A stretch of DNA of 15,697 nucleotides from JASFRI01 sp050115015 (GTDB taxonomy: Bacteria > Acidobacteriota > Polarisedimenticolia > CBDVAL01), in NCBI GenBank assembly GCA_050115015.1, contig JASFRI010000051.1, positions 1 to 15,697 on the forward strand, written 5' to 3'. The notes under the pieces were generated by a model that had not been told where the DNA came from, made no database searches, and saw nothing but the letters and a program-made list of their open reading frames with translations. Shown one piece after another: positions 5,778-12,406 of this stretch. The translations under genes were made by a program, and so were the position numbers. Each line of letters begins with the position of its first letter. Positions within the stretch are counted from its first letter, which is position 1.

Positions 5778-8027
5778 TCAGTCGCGGCCCGGCGGCATCT
5801 CCTCGGAGACCAGGCGGGCCAGCTGCCGCACGTCCGGGTCCGGATCCACCTCCGCCAGCCGGTCGGCGGCGCTACTGCCCAGCGCCGCGCCGGTGTCCGC
5901 CAGCAGCAGGAGCGTCCAGCGCCGGGTGTCCGGGTCCGGGGACTCGAGCCCGCCGAGCACGACGGGTCCGATCTCGGGGCCGGCGATGCGCGACAGGCTC
6001 CACGCCGCGGCGCCCCGGAGCCGGTCCGGATTCGTCGACTCCGTGAACACCGAGAGCAACAGCGGGACGGCCTCGGTGTCTCCCAGGCGACCCAGTGAGC
6101 GGGCCGCGGCGGCCCGGGCGGCGCTCCGGCCGGCGCGGGCCGCGAGCGCCTCCCGCAGGATCGGCGCCGCAGCGTCGTCCTGCAGCAGGCCGAGCACCTC
6201 CAGCAGCTCCGGATCGTACTGCACGCGCTCTTCCCCCAGGGCGCCGTAGGTGACGGTGCGGGCCCGGCGCCGGATCACGTTGAGGTGTGTCCGGATGCCG
6301 GTGTTCGCCAGGGCGACCGCCGCCCCGCGGTACTCGCTCCAGCGCGTGCTCTCCAGCAGCAGGGCGGCGCGATCCGGCGGCGGGGGGATGCCGCGCAGGG
6401 AGGCGGCGAAGATCTCCCCGGTGGCGGCGTCCGGGCCCGGCATCTCCGCGGGAAGCCGCGGCGGTTCCGGTCGCAGGACCGCGTCCAGGATCGGCGTGGC
6501 GATGACGGCGTCCAGGCCGTCCGCGGCCCCCTCGAGGGCGCGCCGGGCCCAGACGGCCTGCGGACCCTCCCGCCGGGCCGCCGCGAGGAGCAGCCCGGCA
6601 CCCCGGGGGTCCCCGAGGCGCTGCAGCCCTTCGCCCGCCTTCTCCGCGGCCAGGGGGCCCAGCCGTGGCGCCAGGTCCGCGAGCGCCGCGACCGCCTCGT
6701 CCGTCCCCCGGGCGCTGATGGCCTCCGCGAGCGCCGCCGCCGTGAGCGGATCCTCCTCCCGGACGAGCGTCTCCGCGAGCCGGTCGACGGCCTCCGGGAG
6801 ATCCCTCCGGCTCACCGCGATCGCGGCCAGCAGCCGTACCAGCGGGTCCGGGTCCTCGAGGCGCCCCACCACGATCCGCTCGACGCGATCGCCACCGTAG
6901 CTCCGCAGCGCATGCAGCGCGTGCGCCCTCCAGGCGCTGCGGGGGCTCAGCGCGTGCTGCAGGATCGCCTCCAGACCGCGCAGATCGCCGGCCGCCCCCA
7001 GTGCATCCAGGGCCATCAACCGCGCCGCCTCGGACTCGTAGGGATCCTCCAGTCGTTCCAGGAGGAAGGGGGCTCCCCAGACGCCGGTGAAGGGGGAGGC
7101 GTCGTCGAAGGCCCCGTGCAGATCCCCGGCGGCATCGACGAACGGATAGACCAGGCCGCTGAGCCGTTCCAGCGCGTCCTGGGCCAGCCCCTGGAGCCCC
7201 GCCTCCGGCGCGTGCAGCCGGTCGCGCAGCCGCGCCTCCAGGTCGGATACCGGCAGGGCCACCAGCGCGTCCAGCGCGGCATCCCGCAGGCCGGGGTCGG
7301 CTGCCGTCTGGAGGAGGGACTCGAATGCCGCGGAGGTGTCGGTGAGCCGGTACAGGCCGAGCCGGCCGGCCCGGCGCAGCAGACGGTCCGTTGACAGCGC
7401 ATCGAGCAGGATCACCTCATCCGGGTCCCCCTCGGCGGTTCCCTGGCGATCGAGGGCTTCCTCGGAGCGGCGACGGCTGCGGCGGTCGTCGAACACGTGC
7501 ACCACCGTGCGGTAGTAGTCCACCGCCCGGCCGGCCTCGCCGATCTGCTCGTACGCCTCCGCGAGGCTCAGGTAGGCCTCCGGCGCCGAGCTGCCCTGGC
7601 GCACTCCGGCGCCGAAGGACATCCGTCGCAGCATCTCCAGCTGGCCGCGGCGGTCGCCGACCCCCTGGTAGAGGGTGGCCATGCGCTCGCAGGAGTTCCA
7701 GTAAGTCGGCAGGTGGGCGACCAGGCATCCGTCGGCGGGCGTCACGCGCCGGAACAGGCTGAGCGCCGCCCCCCGGTCCCCGAGGGAGAGGTCCCGCTCC
7801 GCCCGGACCTGGTCCGGAAGGTCGTCGAACAGGTCGCTGGCGACCGCCAGCCGGTCCGCGAGCTCCAGGGCGTGGTCGAAATCCCCCCGCAGGACCAGCT
7901 CCCGCACCTGGACCCACTCGTCCAGGGGCCCCCCCCACGTCGCCGGGGCGACCAGGGACAGCAGCAGCGCCAGGGCGCACGTCCCCGGGAGATGGAAGCC
8001 CCGTGGATGCACTCTCCCAGCGGCCAT
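5778..8027 (-). CDS. Exported TPR/HEAT-repeat protein
   Basis: A 749-residue protein starting at ATG 8027..8025, six bases after an excellent AAGGAGG (8040..8034). The N-terminus has Arg5 and Arg9, a hydrophobic core (about 17-28) and a likely cleavage site near ATWG-GP (30-33), so it is predicted to be secreted to the periplasm. Residues about 35-180 look like TPR helices (for example EAYLSLAEAYEQIGEAGRAVDYYRTVV). From about 235 to the end are degenerate HEAT repeats, seen as A..AL..LG and DPDPLVRLLAAIAV or DPDPDVRQLARLV patterns. A Pro-rich interruption lies at about 519-553. There are no catalytic motifs; it is probably a binding scaffold. Longer in-frame extension to 8234 is rejected because the promoter lies inside it. 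Function unknown. Confidence 0.9.
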   Translation of the reverse strand: MAAGRVHPRGFHLPGTCALALLLSLVAPATWGGPLDEWVQVRELVLRGDFDHALELADRLAVASDLFDDLPDQVRAERDLSLGDRGAALSLFRRVTPADGCLVAHLPTYWNSCERMATLYQGVGDRRGQLEMLRRMSFGAGVRQGSSAPEAYLSLAEAYEQIGEAGRAVDYYRTVVHVFDDRRSRRRSEEALDRQGTAEGDPDEVILLDALSTDRLLRRAGRLGLYRLTDTSAAFESLLQTAADPGLRDAALDALVALPVSDLEARLRDRLHAPEAGLQGLAQDALERLSGLVYPFVDAAGDLHGAFDDASPFTGVWGAPFLLERLEDPYESEAARLMALDALGAAGDLRGLEAILQHALSPRSAWRAHALHALRSYGGDRVERIVVGRLEDPDPLVRLLAAIAVSRRDLPEAVDRLAETLVREEDPLTAAALAEAISARGTDEAVAALADLAPRLGPLAAEKAGEGLQRLGDPRGAGLLLAAARREGPQAVWARRALEGAADGLDAVIATPILDAVLRPEPPRLPAEMPGPDAATGEIFAASLRGIPPPPDRAALLLESTRWSEYRGAAVALANTGIRTHLNVIRRRARTVTYGALGEERVQYDPELLEVLGLLQDDAAAPILREALAARAGRSAARAAAARSLGRLGDTEAVPLLLSVFTESTNPDRLRGAAAWSLSRIAGPEIGPVVLGGLESPDPDTRRWTLLLLADTGAALGSSAADRLAEVDPDPDVRQLARLVSEEMPPGRD

Positions 8028-8121
8028 TGCCAGCCTCCTTGCAGACGAAGGAGCCAGGGATCGACCGGAGAGGTGCGGCCGTGCACGCCTCGCTTCCCCC
8101 CGGAAGACCGAACCTGATGGG

Positions 8122-8149
8122 ATTATAGCATCAAATGCTGGATCGGCAA
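8122..8149 (-). promoter_or_regulatory. Promoter of the HEAT-repeat gene, with embedded palindrome
   Basis: The minus strand has a perfect TATAAT at 8127..8122 preceded by TGC (extended -10). A partial -35, TTGCCG, lies at 8149..8144 with a 16-base spacer. Transcription would start near 8115, giving an 88-base leader that can form an imperfect hairpin at 8070-8091. The palindrome AGCAT-CAA-ATGCT (8127-8139, plus strand) fills much of the spacer and overlaps the last base of the -10, a position suited to a repressor. Confidence 0.65.
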
Positions 8150-8175
8150 GCTTTTTCTTCAGCGACGGATGGAAT

Positions 8176-9297
8176 TCAGCGGGATCCGAGGAGCGACGGG
8201 TCGCCGTTGGCAAGGGTCCGCAGGACCTCCTCATGGAAGTAGTCGGTGTTCTCGACCACGTCCGCGGCGGCCCGCTGCCGGTACATCTGCTCGCTGCGCT
8301 CGAGATCCTCGTGCAGTCGCGAGTACAGGTCCGAGTTGCGGCGGCCCTCCTCGACCCGGGCCTCGTTGTAGAGCAGGATCTCGCTCACCAGGAGCCTCGC
8401 GAACCGGCGGGCCTCCTCGTGGGCATCTCCCGCGGGCACCGGTGCCGCCTCCGCCGCGGGCTCCGAGGCGGCCTCCACCGCCGCCCCGGCCCCGGCGGCG
8501 GCTTCGGCCTCGGCCCCGCCGAGGTCCATGCTCGCCTGCTCCACACGGGGCGGCGCCCAGGCCTGGGAGGGCCGGCGCTCCACGGGTGCCGGGCTCGCCG
8601 GTGCGGCGGGCCGCCCCGCTCCCCGCATCCCCGCCAGCCGGGCGGTGGCGACGTGGACCAGGATCTGCAGGGCGTCGAGGTCCAGGGGGCCGGTACCGTC
8701 CCCCTCGCCCGCATCGGCGTAGAGGACGCCGACCACGCGCCCCCCCGAGGTGAGGGGCAACGCGGCGCACGACTCCGGTGCCTGTGCCTGGAGCGCCATG
8801 GACACCCGCCGCGTCTCCTCCGTCCCCTCCGAGACGACCACCCGTCCCTCCCGGACGGCCCCGGCGACGGGGGAGTCCTGGTCGAGGGGAAGGCTCGTCT
8901 GCCGGATGTCGCCCACCGCCCCGTCGGCCTGGTAGCCGCCCGCCGTCCAGCCGCAGGCCTGGCCCTGGCGGACCACGAACAGCGCCGTCCTGGAAGCGAA
9001 CCGCATCGCGCCTCCCACCAGCGCGTTCAGCAGCGAGATCTGGTCCGCGGTCGTCGCGAGATCCTCGACGGCCTCCCGGAGGGTGGCCAGATCCGGACCC
9101 TCGGCGCCGGTCTCCGCTCCCTGCTCGAGCACCTCCCCGATCTCCCCGTTCAGAGGCTCCCGGAGCGGCTCGATCGCCTCCGCGAGCAGATCCGAGAGGC
9201 CTCGCTCCATCCGATCCCGGACCGCATGGGCGCGATGGTCGAGGGCGGCTTGCACGAGCTCCAGGATCTTCTCTCGAGGGGCCTGGCCTTCGGACAT
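8176..9297 (-). CDS. GAF-domain protein with conserved C-terminal block
   Basis: A 373-residue cytoplasmic protein, without signal peptide or membrane segment. The N-terminus (8-90) is helical and probably coiled. A GAF-like sensor domain follows at about 80-225, with the pattern ALFVVRQGQACGW, VVSEGTEE, AALPLTSGGRVVGVLYADAG. Residues 227-290 are an Ala/Pro/Glu-rich flexible linker. The last 80 residues are a compact block, FARLLVSEILLYNEARVEEG, then LYSRLHEDLERSEQMY and DYFHEEVLRTLANGDPSLLG, which reads as a distinct conserved helical module and not as a kinase, cyclase or HTH output. GGAGTT (9309..9304) precedes the ATG. The GAF ligand and the output are unknown. Confidence 0.85.
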   Translation of the reverse strand: MSEGQAPREKILELVQAALDHRAHAVRDRMERGLSDLLAEAIEPLREPLNGEIGEVLEQGAETGAEGPDLATLREAVEDLATTADQISLLNALVGGAMRFASRTALFVVRQGQACGWTAGGYQADGAVGDIRQTSLPLDQDSPVAGAVREGRVVVSEGTEETRRVSMALQAQAPESCAALPLTSGGRVVGVLYADAGEGDGTGPLDLDALQILVHVATARLAGMRGAGRPAAPASPAPVERRPSQAWAPPRVEQASMDLGGAEAEAAAGAGAAVEAASEPAAEAAPVPAGDAHEEARRFARLLVSEILLYNEARVEEGRRNSDLYSRLHEDLERSEQMYRQRAAADVVENTDYFHEEVLRTLANGDPSLLGSR

Positions 9298-9404
9298 GGC
9301 AGGAACTCCGCGGGCCGCCGGCTGGCGGCGCGAGAAGCAGCACGGGCCGGCGGCGGGTGCGTGGCCGGCTCGCGGTGCGGGAGGAACACAACGTGCCGGA
9401 GCCT

Positions 9405-9433
9405 ATTTTTGGTCAGGAATCGTCCTGCGTCAA
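9405..9433 (-). promoter_or_regulatory. Weak promoter candidate for the GAF gene
   Basis: On the minus strand TTGACG (9433..9428), which contains the stop codon of the upstream TPR gene, is separated by 17 bases from AAAAAT (9410..9405). Only four of six -10 bases match TATAAT. It lies in an AT-rich patch and would give a leader of about 100 bases. Readthrough from the TPR gene is an alternative. Confidence 0.35.
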
Positions 9434-10617
9434 GGAACCGCCGGCCCGTCCCCCGCGGGGCCGCGGGGCAGCCTCCGCAGCCGGGGCTCCCGGGCGAGCG
9501 GCGCCAGCGAGGGCTGTTTCGCGGCGGCCTCGAGGACGCCCGGGTCGACCCGGGCGGCGCGTTCCAGCTCTTCCCTCGCGTCGCGGAGCCGCCCCGTCTG
9601 GGCCAGCACGACGGACCGGTTGAAGCGGTAGGTGGCACTGCGCGGCTCCAGGGCGACGGCCCGCTCGTAACAGCCGATCGCCGCGTCCGCGCTGCCGAGC
9701 ACCTCGTGGACGCTGCCGAGGTTGTTCCATGCAGAGGCGAGCTCCGGGGCGAGCTGCAGGGCCATCCGGTAACAGCGCTCCGCGTCCCGCGGACGCCCCA
9801 CGTCGAGACAGGCGTTCCCCAGGTTGTTCCAGATCTCGGGGTCGTCTCGCTTCAGGGACGCGGCCCGCCGCAACGCGGCGCGGGCCTCGGCCGGCCGTCC
9901 GCACTCGAGGAGCAGGTTCCCCAGGTTGTACCAGGCACGGTGATCGTCGCGGCGCAATCGGAGGGTCGCCCGATACGCGTCCTCGGCCTCCTCCGCCCGC
10001 CCGAGCCGGGCGAGAGCCCACGCCCGGTTGTAGTGCAGGTGAGGGACGTCATCCCGCAGGTCACAGGCCCTCTCGTAGGACGACAGCGCTTCCGCCACCT
10101 GGCCCGCGGCGACCTGGGCGTTGCCCAGGTTGTACCAGGCCTGGTAGGTCCCGGGCCGCAGCTCGCACACCCGCCGGTGCGCCATCAGCGCGTCCGCGAG
10201 CCTGCCGATCCCCGCGAGGGAGCGGGCGAGCTCGTCCCAGAGATCGCCACGATCGCCGCAGCGCTCCAGCAGGACGGCGAGGTCATCGACGGCTCCCTGC
10301 CGGTTGCCGAGCCGGCGCCGGGCGCGGGCGCGGGCGTGCCGCGCATGGTGGTCCGAGGGATCGAGGGCCAGGGCCCGGTCGAAGCACTCGGCGGCACGGG
10401 AAAAGCGCTCCAGCGCGAGGCAGGTCCTTCCGAGCTGGGCCCAGAGGTCGGCCCGCTCCGGGACCAGACCCACCGCCTCCTCGAGGACCGCCGCGGCCGA
10501 CCGATAGTCCCCGCGACCGAGGGAGGCGGTACCCCGGCGGGTGAGGAAATCGTGGGACGGTGGCGGCGCGACCTGGCGGTCGATCGGGTGGTCGGGGCCT
10601 CTGGATCGTCGACGCAT
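9430..10617 (-). CDS. Tetratricopeptide-repeat (TPR) protein
   Basis: A 395-residue protein made almost entirely of TPRs: about ten 34-residue units between residues 25 and 365. The canonical W-LG-Y-A-F-A-P pattern is clear in, for example, AWYNLGNAQVAAGQVAEALS, AWYNLGNLLLECGRPAEARA and IWNNLGNACLDVGRPRDAER. There is no signal peptide or membrane segment; the start MRRRSRG is basic and the last 25 residues are Pro/Arg-rich. TPR arrays bind partner proteins, so a scaffold role is likely, but the partner is unknown. ATG 10617 is the only plausible start in the frame. Its ribosome-binding site is poor, with no GGAGG within 15 bases. A strong promoter lies about 90 bases upstream. Confidence 0.92.
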   Translation of the reverse strand: MRRRSRGPDHPIDRQVAPPPSHDFLTRRGTASLGRGDYRSAAAVLEEAVGLVPERADLWAQLGRTCLALERFSRAAECFDRALALDPSDHHARHARARARRRLGNRQGAVDDLAVLLERCGDRGDLWDELARSLAGIGRLADALMAHRRVCELRPGTYQAWYNLGNAQVAAGQVAEALSSYERACDLRDDVPHLHYNRAWALARLGRAEEAEDAYRATLRLRRDDHRAWYNLGNLLLECGRPAEARAALRRAASLKRDDPEIWNNLGNACLDVGRPRDAERCYRMALQLAPELASAWNNLGSVHEVLGSADAAIGCYERAVALEPRSATYRFNRSVVLAQTGRLRDAREELERAARVDPGVLEAAAKQPSLAPLAREPRLRRLPRGPAGDGPAVP

Positions 10618-10711
10618 GACTCATCGGCCGGCCAGCGCAGCGCCGGCGAAGGGAGAAGACTTCCGGATCGGGGAGCAGAGCGGCAGGCACGGTCCCTGAG
10701 AACCGTTCCTC

Positions 10712-10739
10712 ATGATACCACGCTCCGGGATGCTGTCAA
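10712..10739 (-). promoter_or_regulatory. Strong promoter of the TPR gene
   Basis: On the minus strand a perfect TTGACA (10739..10734) is followed by a 16-base spacer and TATCAT (10717..10712), with TGG directly before it as an extended -10. The start point would be near 10705, leaving a leader of about 88 bases before the ATG at 10617. It is divergent from lpxC. Confidence 0.7.
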
Positions 10740-10801
10740 CTCAATTCCGCAGAACCACTTGCAGCGCTTCCACCGGGGGCGTTGCGCCCGTGCCACGGTC
10801 C

Positions 10802-10823
10802 GGTGTGGAGAAAAGGCCACACC
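10802..10823. promoter_or_regulatory. Inverted repeat upstream of the lpxC promoter
   Basis: GGTGTGG (10802-10808) and CCACACC (10817-10823) form perfect 7-base arms around an 8-base A/G-rich centre. No plus-strand gene lies upstream to terminate, and the centre is about 46 bases before the predicted lpxC start point. An operator for a dimeric regulator is more plausible than a terminator, but no known consensus is recognised. Confidence 0.35.
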
Positions 10824-10843
10824 CGCCGGCCCGGCCGGGTTGG

Positions 10844-10852
10844 TGCTAGAAT
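10844..10852 (+). promoter_or_regulatory. Extended -10 promoter of the lpxC operon
   Basis: TGCTAGAAT at 10844-10852 is an extended -10 (TGn plus TAGAAT). No -35 is visible at the right distance, which is tolerated by extended -10 promoters. Transcription would begin near 10859, about 41 bases before the TTG start at 10900 and just after an in-frame GTG at 10855, which is therefore an unlikely start. Confidence 0.5.
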
Positions 10853-10899
10853 AGGTGGGTTCCGCGGGATCACCGGCGGCCGGCGGGGACTCGACCCTC

Positions 10900-11781
10900 T
10901 TGAAGCTGCAGACCACCATTCGACGCGAGGTCTCCTGTGGGGGCATCGGCCTCCACAGCGGTGCCAACGTGAACCTCCGCCTGCGCCCGGCTCCCGCGAG
11001 CAGCGGTGTCCGCTTTGTTCGTACCGACCTGGGGCGCGCGGTGATCCCCGCGAGGCCGGATCAGCTCGATGCCTGCAACTTCGCCACCCGGCTGCAGGTC
11101 GAGGGCGCCTCCATCAGCACCGTGGAGCACCTCCTGTCCGCCCTCTACGGGATGGAGGTCGACAACCTCCTCGCGGAGGTGGATGGACCGGAGCTGCCGA
11201 TCATGGACGGCAGCGCCGTGTCCTTCCTCGACCTGCTGGCGGATGCCGGCATCCGGACCCTCGCGGAGCCGCGGGAATACCTGCAGGTGGTGCGGCCCGT
11301 CCACGTGGTCGACCAGGGGAAGGAGATCGTCGTCCTCCCCGCGGCGGACCTGGAGGTCAGCTACCGCATCGACTTCCCCCACCCGGCCATCGGCCAGCAG
11401 GAGCGTACTCTCCGCATGACCCCGCTGGCCTACGCGCGGGAGATCGCCCCGGCCCGAACGTTCACCTTCGTGCGGGAGGTCGACGCGCTGCGCGAGCTGG
11501 GACTCGCCCAGGGCGGTTCCCTGACGAACGCGGTGGTGCTGGACGACAACCGGCTGCTGAACGCGACGCTGCGCTTCCCCGATGAGTTCGTCCGACACAA
11601 GATCCTCGACCTGATGGGTGACCTGGCCCTTCTGGGGCGACCGCTGCTGGGCCAGGTCATGGCGCTCCGCGCCGGACATGACCTGCACGGCCGGCTGGTC
11701 CGACATCTGCTCTCCCGCCCCGATGTCTGCCGGATGGTTCGCGAGCCCGAGCCGGTGCCCGATCCGCTCGCCACCTCCTGA
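10900..11781 (+). CDS. lpxC: UDP-3-O-acyl-N-acetylglucosamine deacetylase
   Basis: This zinc enzyme removes the acetyl group from UDP-3-O-acyl-GlcNAc, the committed step of lipid A synthesis, in the cytoplasm. The 293-residue product is slightly shorter than the roughly 305 of E. coli. Seen are GIGLHSG (15-21), STVEHLLSALYG with Glu76 and zinc ligand His77, IMDGSA, ARTFTF (185-190), RHKILDLMGDLALLG with His233 and Asp237, and AGHDLHG with catalytic His260. The TTG at 10900 gives MKLQTTIRREVSCGGIGLHS, matching the family start, with GGGGA at 10885-10889, ten bases upstream. It heads an operon with a DUF4390 protein and NtrYX-like genes instead of lying beside ftsZ. It implies a lipid A outer membrane. 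Confidence 0.97.
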   Translation: MKLQTTIRREVSCGGIGLHSGANVNLRLRPAPASSGVRFVRTDLGRAVIPARPDQLDACNFATRLQVEGASISTVEHLLSALYGMEVDNLLAEVDGPELPIMDGSAVSFLDLLADAGIRTLAEPREYLQVVRPVHVVDQGKEIVVLPAADLEVSYRIDFPHPAIGQQERTLRMTPLAYAREIAPARTFTFVREVDALRELGLAQGGSLTNAVVLDDNRLLNATLRFPDEFVRHKILDLMGDLALLGRPLLGQVMALRAGHDLHGRLVRHLLSRPDVCRMVREPEPVPDPLATS

Positions 11782-11785
11782 GGCC

Positions 11786-12406
11786 GTGCCTCGCCGCGAA
11801 GCAGGGTGTGCGTCGCTGCCCGCTCCGGGGGGGCGGCAGCGGAGGCCGCGGCTCCCCGTCGTCCTGCTGGCCCTGCTCGGGGCGACCACCCTCCTGCCGG
11901 CCCGGGAGGGAGACGATCCGCGCATCCTCGATCTGCAGGCGGCGGAGTCCGACGGGTCCTGGACCGTCTCCCTCCGGGTCGAGAACGCCTTCTCCGAGAA
12001 GATCGATGACGAGCTGCGCAGCGGGCTGCCGGTCACCTTCCGCTACGTCGTCGAGATCTACCGCAAGAAAGGGTGGATCCGCTCGCGCGTCCTGACCCGC
12101 GAGCTCGAGGTTACCGCCGACTTCGACAGCCTGACCCGGCAGTACCGGCTCACCCGTGAGGTCGACGACGACGTGGTGGCCTCCTCCGCGACGGAGAAGG
12201 AGGAGGAGATGCGCCGCTGGATGACCCGGGTCGAAGGGCTGGACATGGGAGCCCTGCCGTCGGACCTGCCGGAAGGCCCGCTGTTCGTCCGGGCGAAGTG
12301 CCGGCTCTCCTCCGGGTTCGTCGGGTTCTTCTTCCCCTATTCCCAGGAGACCGGCTGGGAGCGGATTCCCCTGCCCGTCCCGGGCCGGACGGGAGACCCG
12401 GGATGA
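11786..12406 (+). CDS. DUF4390-type exported protein
   Basis: A 206-residue protein starting at GTG 11786, four bases after the lpxC stop. The ribosome-binding site is poor, which suggests translation coupled to lpxC. A long basic N-terminus is followed by LPVVLLALLGATTLLPA (about 24-40), a signal peptide or anchor with likely cleavage before REGDD. The rest, with VSLRVENAFSEKIDDELRSG, a YVVEIYRKKGW segment, LTRQYRLTRE and an FFFPY motif near the end, fits the DUF4390 family, whose genes are typically found just upstream of NtrY-like kinases. That neighbour is present here, overlapping by four bases (ATGA). It is predicted to act in the periplasm and could serve the sensor kinase; this role is inferred from context only. 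Confidence 0.85.
   Translation: MPRREAGCASLPAPGGRQRRPRLPVVLLALLGATTLLPAREGDDPRILDLQAAESDGSWTVSLRVENAFSEKIDDELRSGLPVTFRYVVEIYRKKGWIRSRVLTRELEVTADFDSLTRQYRLTREVDDDVVASSATEKEEEMRRWMTRVEGLDMGALPSDLPEGPLFVRAKCRLSSGFVGFFFPYSQETGWERIPLPVPGRTGDPG

Noticed and set aside
8028..8234. Upstream extension of the HEAT-repeat protein to 8234
   Set aside because: It would cover the extended TATAAT promoter and the strong AAGGAGG, overlap the end of the GAF gene, and bury the signal peptide 69 residues in.
9370..9400. Possible sigma-54 promoter (GGCACG near 9390 on the minus strand) before the GAF gene
   Set aside because: The GC element is not at the required distance from GG, so the -24/-12 pattern fails.
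8233..10854. An 873-codon plus-strand open frame antisense to the GAF and TPR genes
   Set aside because: It has no recognisable domain and is Gly/Pro/Arg-rich. It spans two well-supported minus-strand genes and the strong TPR promoter. Long antisense frames are expected at this GC content.
10855..10899. GTG at 10855 as the lpxC start
   Set aside because: It lies before the predicted start of transcription and adds 15 residues unlike LpxC. TTG 10900 gives the family N-terminus.
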